Shown: in pieces, positions 61,879-64,000 of the stretch
How the letters are laid out: each line of letters starts with the position of its first letter
Numbering within the stretch: the first letter of the stretch is position 1
Origin: Vibrio natriegens NBRC 15636 = ATCC 14048 = DSM 759
GTDB lineage: Bacteria; Pseudomonadota; Gammaproteobacteria; Enterobacterales; Vibrionaceae
Reading direction: 5' to 3'
Assembly: GCF_035621455.1 (NCBI RefSeq)
Contig: NZ_CP141822.1
Coordinates: 2,976,001 to 3,040,000 of the forward strand
Length of the DNA stretch: 64,000 nt
Translations under genes and position numbers: made by a program
The notes under the pieces: generated by a model
Seen by the model: only the letters and a program-made list of their open reading frames with translations
Told to the model about the DNA's origin: nothing
Databases searched by the model: none

Positions 61879-62733
61879 TTACCAAAACGCCACTAATAAA
61901 CCGACGGCGATAACCATACCGACATAGTTATTGTTGAGAAATGCTCTAAAGCATAGATCGCGTTCTCGGTGGCGAATCAAATGCTGCTGATAAACAAACA
62001 GTGAAGCGGCAATCAGAATCGTCCAGTAGTAGCTCTGCCCTAACTGGTAATACTGCCCTAGTCCAACCAACATCGCTAAGGTAATGAGCTGTAAAATACC
62101 AATGATTAACTTGTCATGACGGCCAAACAGAATCGCGGTCGATTTGATACCAATTTTTAAATCGTCATCACGGTCAACCATAGCATATTGGGTGTCGTAA
62201 GCAATGGTCCACAGCGCATTAATCACAAAGATAAACCATACGATCAAAGGCAGTTCACCCGTTTGTGCTGCCCACGCCATCGGGATTGCCCAACTAAACG
62301 CCAGCCCCAAAAACAATTGTGGAAGATGGGTGTAGCGCTTCATAAATGGGTAGATGAAAGCCAACACAACACCTGCAAACGACAGTTGAATCGTCAGTGG
62401 GTTCATGGTCAGAACCAATAAGAATGAGCTCACGGCTAACACAAGAAACAGGCCTATTGCTTCTTTCGCCGTGACTTTGCCCGACGGTAACGGGCGTTGT
62501 TTGGTGCGCTTAACGTGACCATCGACTTTACGATCAGCGAAGTCGTTAATCACACAACCTGCACTTCGCATTAGAAATACGCCTAATACAAACACAAGCA
62601 ATACATCCCAACTCGGCATACCCTGAGCGGCAATAACAAGTGCCCAAACGGTAGGCCACAGTAGTAGCAAGGACCCTATTGGTCGATCCATTCGCGTCAG
62701 TTGCCAATATGCTTTGGCTTTTTCTGCGGACAT
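61879..62733 (-). CDS. ubiA: 4-hydroxybenzoate octaprenyltransferase UbiA
   Basis: 284 residues (E. coli 290). Integral membrane prenyltransferase joining a polyprenyl chain to 4-hydroxybenzoate in ubiquinone synthesis. The two aspartate-rich motifs that bind Mg2+ and diphosphate are NDFADRKVD (near 62-70) and [12 protein letters not shown] (near 182-193), with about eight membrane segments. Its ATG directly follows the ubiC stop, so the two are coupled. Confidence 0.96.
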   Translation of the reverse strand: MSAEKAKAYWQLTRMDRPIGSLLLLWPTVWALVIAAQGMPSWDVLLVFVLGVFLMRSAGCVINDFADRKVDGHVKRTKQRPLPSGKVTAKEAIGLFLVLAVSSFLLVLTMNPLTIQLSFAGVVLAFIYPFMKRYTHLPQLFLGLAFSWAIPMAWAAQTGELPLIVWFIFVINALWTIAYDTQYAMVDRDDDLKIGIKSTAILFGRHDKLIIGILQLITLAMLVGLGQYYQLGQSYYWTILIAASLFVYQQHLIRHRERDLCFRAFLNNNYVGMVIAVGLLVAFW

Positions 62734-63273
62734 TTACACCCTCTCCTTAGCGTAAATAGGTGAAAGAGATAAGAATAACTCGGCGACTAACATTGGTTTG
62801 TGATTCATCCACAACCTTGAACGTCGCGCTAAAAATCGTCCTTGAGGCAGGTTGGCCCACCCCATTTGCAGTGAGTCTCGCTCTACGTTATCCGCACTAA
62901 AAACGGTCAGGCCTAAAGGGATATCCCCTTGTTCAGCCAAATCGTATTGCTGATCCACCAGAGTCGTGCATGGAATGAGCGTACGTCCTATAACCCAAGG
63001 ACTGTCATCACCACACAAAACGACCTCTCGTAACAGGCAATCTTGCTCAGACAATAACTGACTTTCATCCTGTTTCAGTGTCTTGGCAGTGACAATTTGA
63101 TTTTGTAGCAATTCCACTGTCAAAGCCTGACAGTGTTGCTTTAAACGACGTGACAAAGACCCTTGTTCTTCAAGCCAATGCTTGGACAATTCATTTGGAA
63201 ATTCAAATTCTTCGGGCTTTTGCCACTCTACTTCCAATAAAGAAGCAAGATAGAGTGATGTTGGCTGATTCAT
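62734..63273 (-). CDS. ubiC: chorismate pyruvate-lyase UbiC
   Basis: 179 residues from ATG 63273; a TTG four codons upstream is possible, and no clear ribosome site is visible. It converts chorismate to 4-hydroxybenzoate and pyruvate, feeding UbiA directly. Family features: WLEEQGSLSRRLK near 33-45 and REVVLCGDDSPWVIGRTLIP near 79-98. Together with ubiA it forms a two-gene operon. Confidence 0.93.
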   Translation of the reverse strand: MNQPTSLYLASLLEVEWQKPEEFEFPNELSKHWLEEQGSLSRRLKQHCQALTVELLQNQIVTAKTLKQDESQLLSEQDCLLREVVLCGDDSPWVIGRTLIPCTTLVDQQYDLAEQGDIPLGLTVFSADNVERDSLQMGWANLPQGRFLARRSRLWMNHKPMLVAELFLSLSPIYAKERV

Positions 63274-63425
63274 ACTAGTATTCAATTAGAGGCTTTATGC
63301 GTAGAATAAAGCAACAACTTACCGTCTTACTGAAACCGTAAGTTCATTATTTGTTATAGACGGTCTATTGTACCAAGACTGAAGCGATTCGAATATCGCG
63401 ATCCAGAGAAAGAAAAGTTAGAAAT

Positions 63426-63836
63426 ATGTACAAACGTTATATAGCCCAAACTATTTTTGCGTTAACCATGCTTATCTCCACACCAACCTGGGCTGAAACG
63501 GAACAAGCTGGACCTCAGTTGGCGTACTTCACTTTAGAACCAGACTTAACGACAAACTTTTACACTAAAGGAAAAAAGTTAGGTTACGTTCAGGTGCGTA
63601 TCGATATCATGGTCATGAGCCAGCAAGACCTGACCATCATTGAACATCACCAACCACTGATTCGCGATGCCATCATCGAGTTACTCGGTAAGCAGACAGA
63701 AGATACCATCAAGTCTCTTTCTGGTCGGGAAGATTTGCGTAAGACCTTGGTAACGAGGTTAAACGAAACACTCCTGCCGGAAACTGGGAAAACCGTTATT
63801 GCGGATTTGCTGTTTACCAAATATCTCTATCAGTAA
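63426..63836 (+). CDS. FliL-like exported protein
   Basis: 136 residues. The N-terminus MYKRYIAQTIFALTMLISTPTWA looks like a cleavable signal peptide (or an uncleaved anchor), and the remainder (YFTLEPDLTTNF..LGYVQVRIDIMV, and REDLRKTLVTRLNETL) resembles the periplasmic domain of the flagellar protein FliL. True fliL lies in flagellar operons with fliM; this copy is beside ubiC and glpG, so it is a paralogue. A role at the envelope, perhaps in a stomatin-like ring, is inferred from the family only. Confidence 0.75.
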   Translation: MYKRYIAQTIFALTMLISTPTWAETEQAGPQLAYFTLEPDLTTNFYTKGKKLGYVQVRIDIMVMSQQDLTIIEHHQPLIRDAIIELLGKQTEDTIKSLSGREDLRKTLVTRLNETLLPETGKTVIADLLFTKYLYQ

Positions 63837-63856
63837 ACGCGGCTTGCACTGATACG

Positions 63857-63883
63857 AAAAGACCGCTACTGGCGGTCTTTTTT
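63857..63883. terminator. terminator between the fliL-like gene and glpG
   Basis: AAAGACCGC, loop TACTG less one base, GCGGTCTTT, with T-run on one side and A-run on the other. Serves both convergent genes. Confidence 0.9.
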
Positions 63884-63899
63884 ATCTCTTATTTATGCC

Positions 63900-64000
63900 T
63901 TAAGCTTTCTGCTGGTACTTCATTTTTCCGGAGTCAAACAGCGCAATCGCCATTCCCGAAATCAGTCCTACCAAGTGCGCGGTATTGGCAATCGCCATAA
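63900..64000 (-). CDS. glpG: rhomboid protease GlpG, C-terminal part, cut by the window edge
   Basis: Only the last 33 or so residues are inside the window: AIANTAHLVGLISGMAIALFDSG..KYQQKA. The histidine in ANTAHLVGL is at the position of the catalytic His of GlpG (MANGAHIAGL in E. coli), followed by the glycine-rich face of the last membrane helix. It is an intramembrane serine protease of the inner membrane. The stop codon is at 63900-63902; the rest lies beyond the right edge. Confidence 0.8.
   Translation of the reverse strand, partial: MAIANTAHLVGLISGMAIALFDSGKMKYQQKA

Overview
The window is a core-genome segment of a Vibrio-type gammaproteobacterium (Vibrionaceae, large chromosome). 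The gene orders tRNA-Thr/Tyr/Gly/Thr-tufB-secE-nusG-rplKAJL-rpoBC-rsd-nudC-hemE-yjaG-hupA-yjaH-purD-purH and murI-btuB-trmA-yijD-fabR-sthA match the enterobacterial rpoB and btuB neighbourhoods. The lexA/plsB/ubiA/ubiC order, the cadC-zntR-purH linkage and the rRNA spacers carrying no tRNA, Glu, or Glu-Lys-Val are typical of Vibrio. I cannot name a species from the sequence alone; the proteins look like the Harveyi clade, which is an impression, not a measurement.

Layout: (1) 1-3200, the 5' part of a 23S gene, a tRNA-less spacer, a 16S gene and two rRNA promoters, all on the minus strand. (2) 3.5-16.7 kb, a CadC-like membrane regulator, a ZntR-like MerR regulator, purH and purD, the yjaH-hupA pair, a CNNM-type membrane protein, yjaG, a 2-hydroxyacid dehydrogenase, an Fe-S type uracil-DNA glycosylase homologue, hemE, nudC and rsd. 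A strong orphan plus-strand terminator lies between hemE and nudC and suggests an unannotated small RNA. (3) 16.7-30.8 kb, the transcription/translation block rpoC-rpoB-rplL-rplJ-rplA-rplK-nusG-secE-tufB and four tRNAs, read right to left, with recognisable promoters, an L10 leader and an rplL-rpoB attenuator. (4) 31-36 kb, coaA, birA, murB, an acetyltransferase and pssA. (5) 36.3-47.6 kb, two complete tandem rRNA operons on the minus strand, with spacers Glu-Lys-Val and Glu, and a tRNA-Asp at the distal end. (6) 47.8-64 kb, a membrane-tethered RRM protein, murI, a Dph6-like ATPase, btuB with a cobalamin riboswitch, trmA, yijD, fabR, sthA, a MATE exporter and a methyltransferase behind a Fur box, lexA with SOS boxes, plsB, ubiA, ubiC, a FliL-like exported protein and the 3' end of glpG.

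Most genes are housekeeping: purine synthesis, haem, CoA, biotin, peptidoglycan, phospholipid and ubiquinone precursors, ribosome and RNA polymerase. No phage, integrase, transposase, CRISPR or secretion island is visible. The interest lies mainly in noncoding parts: the candidate sRNA (about 15088-15183), intragenomic 23S divergence in the middle rRNA operon, the tandem rrn arrangement with one promoter in a short gap, promoters buried in inverted repeats, a long stem in the plsB leader, and a Fur-controlled methyltransferase/MATE pair.
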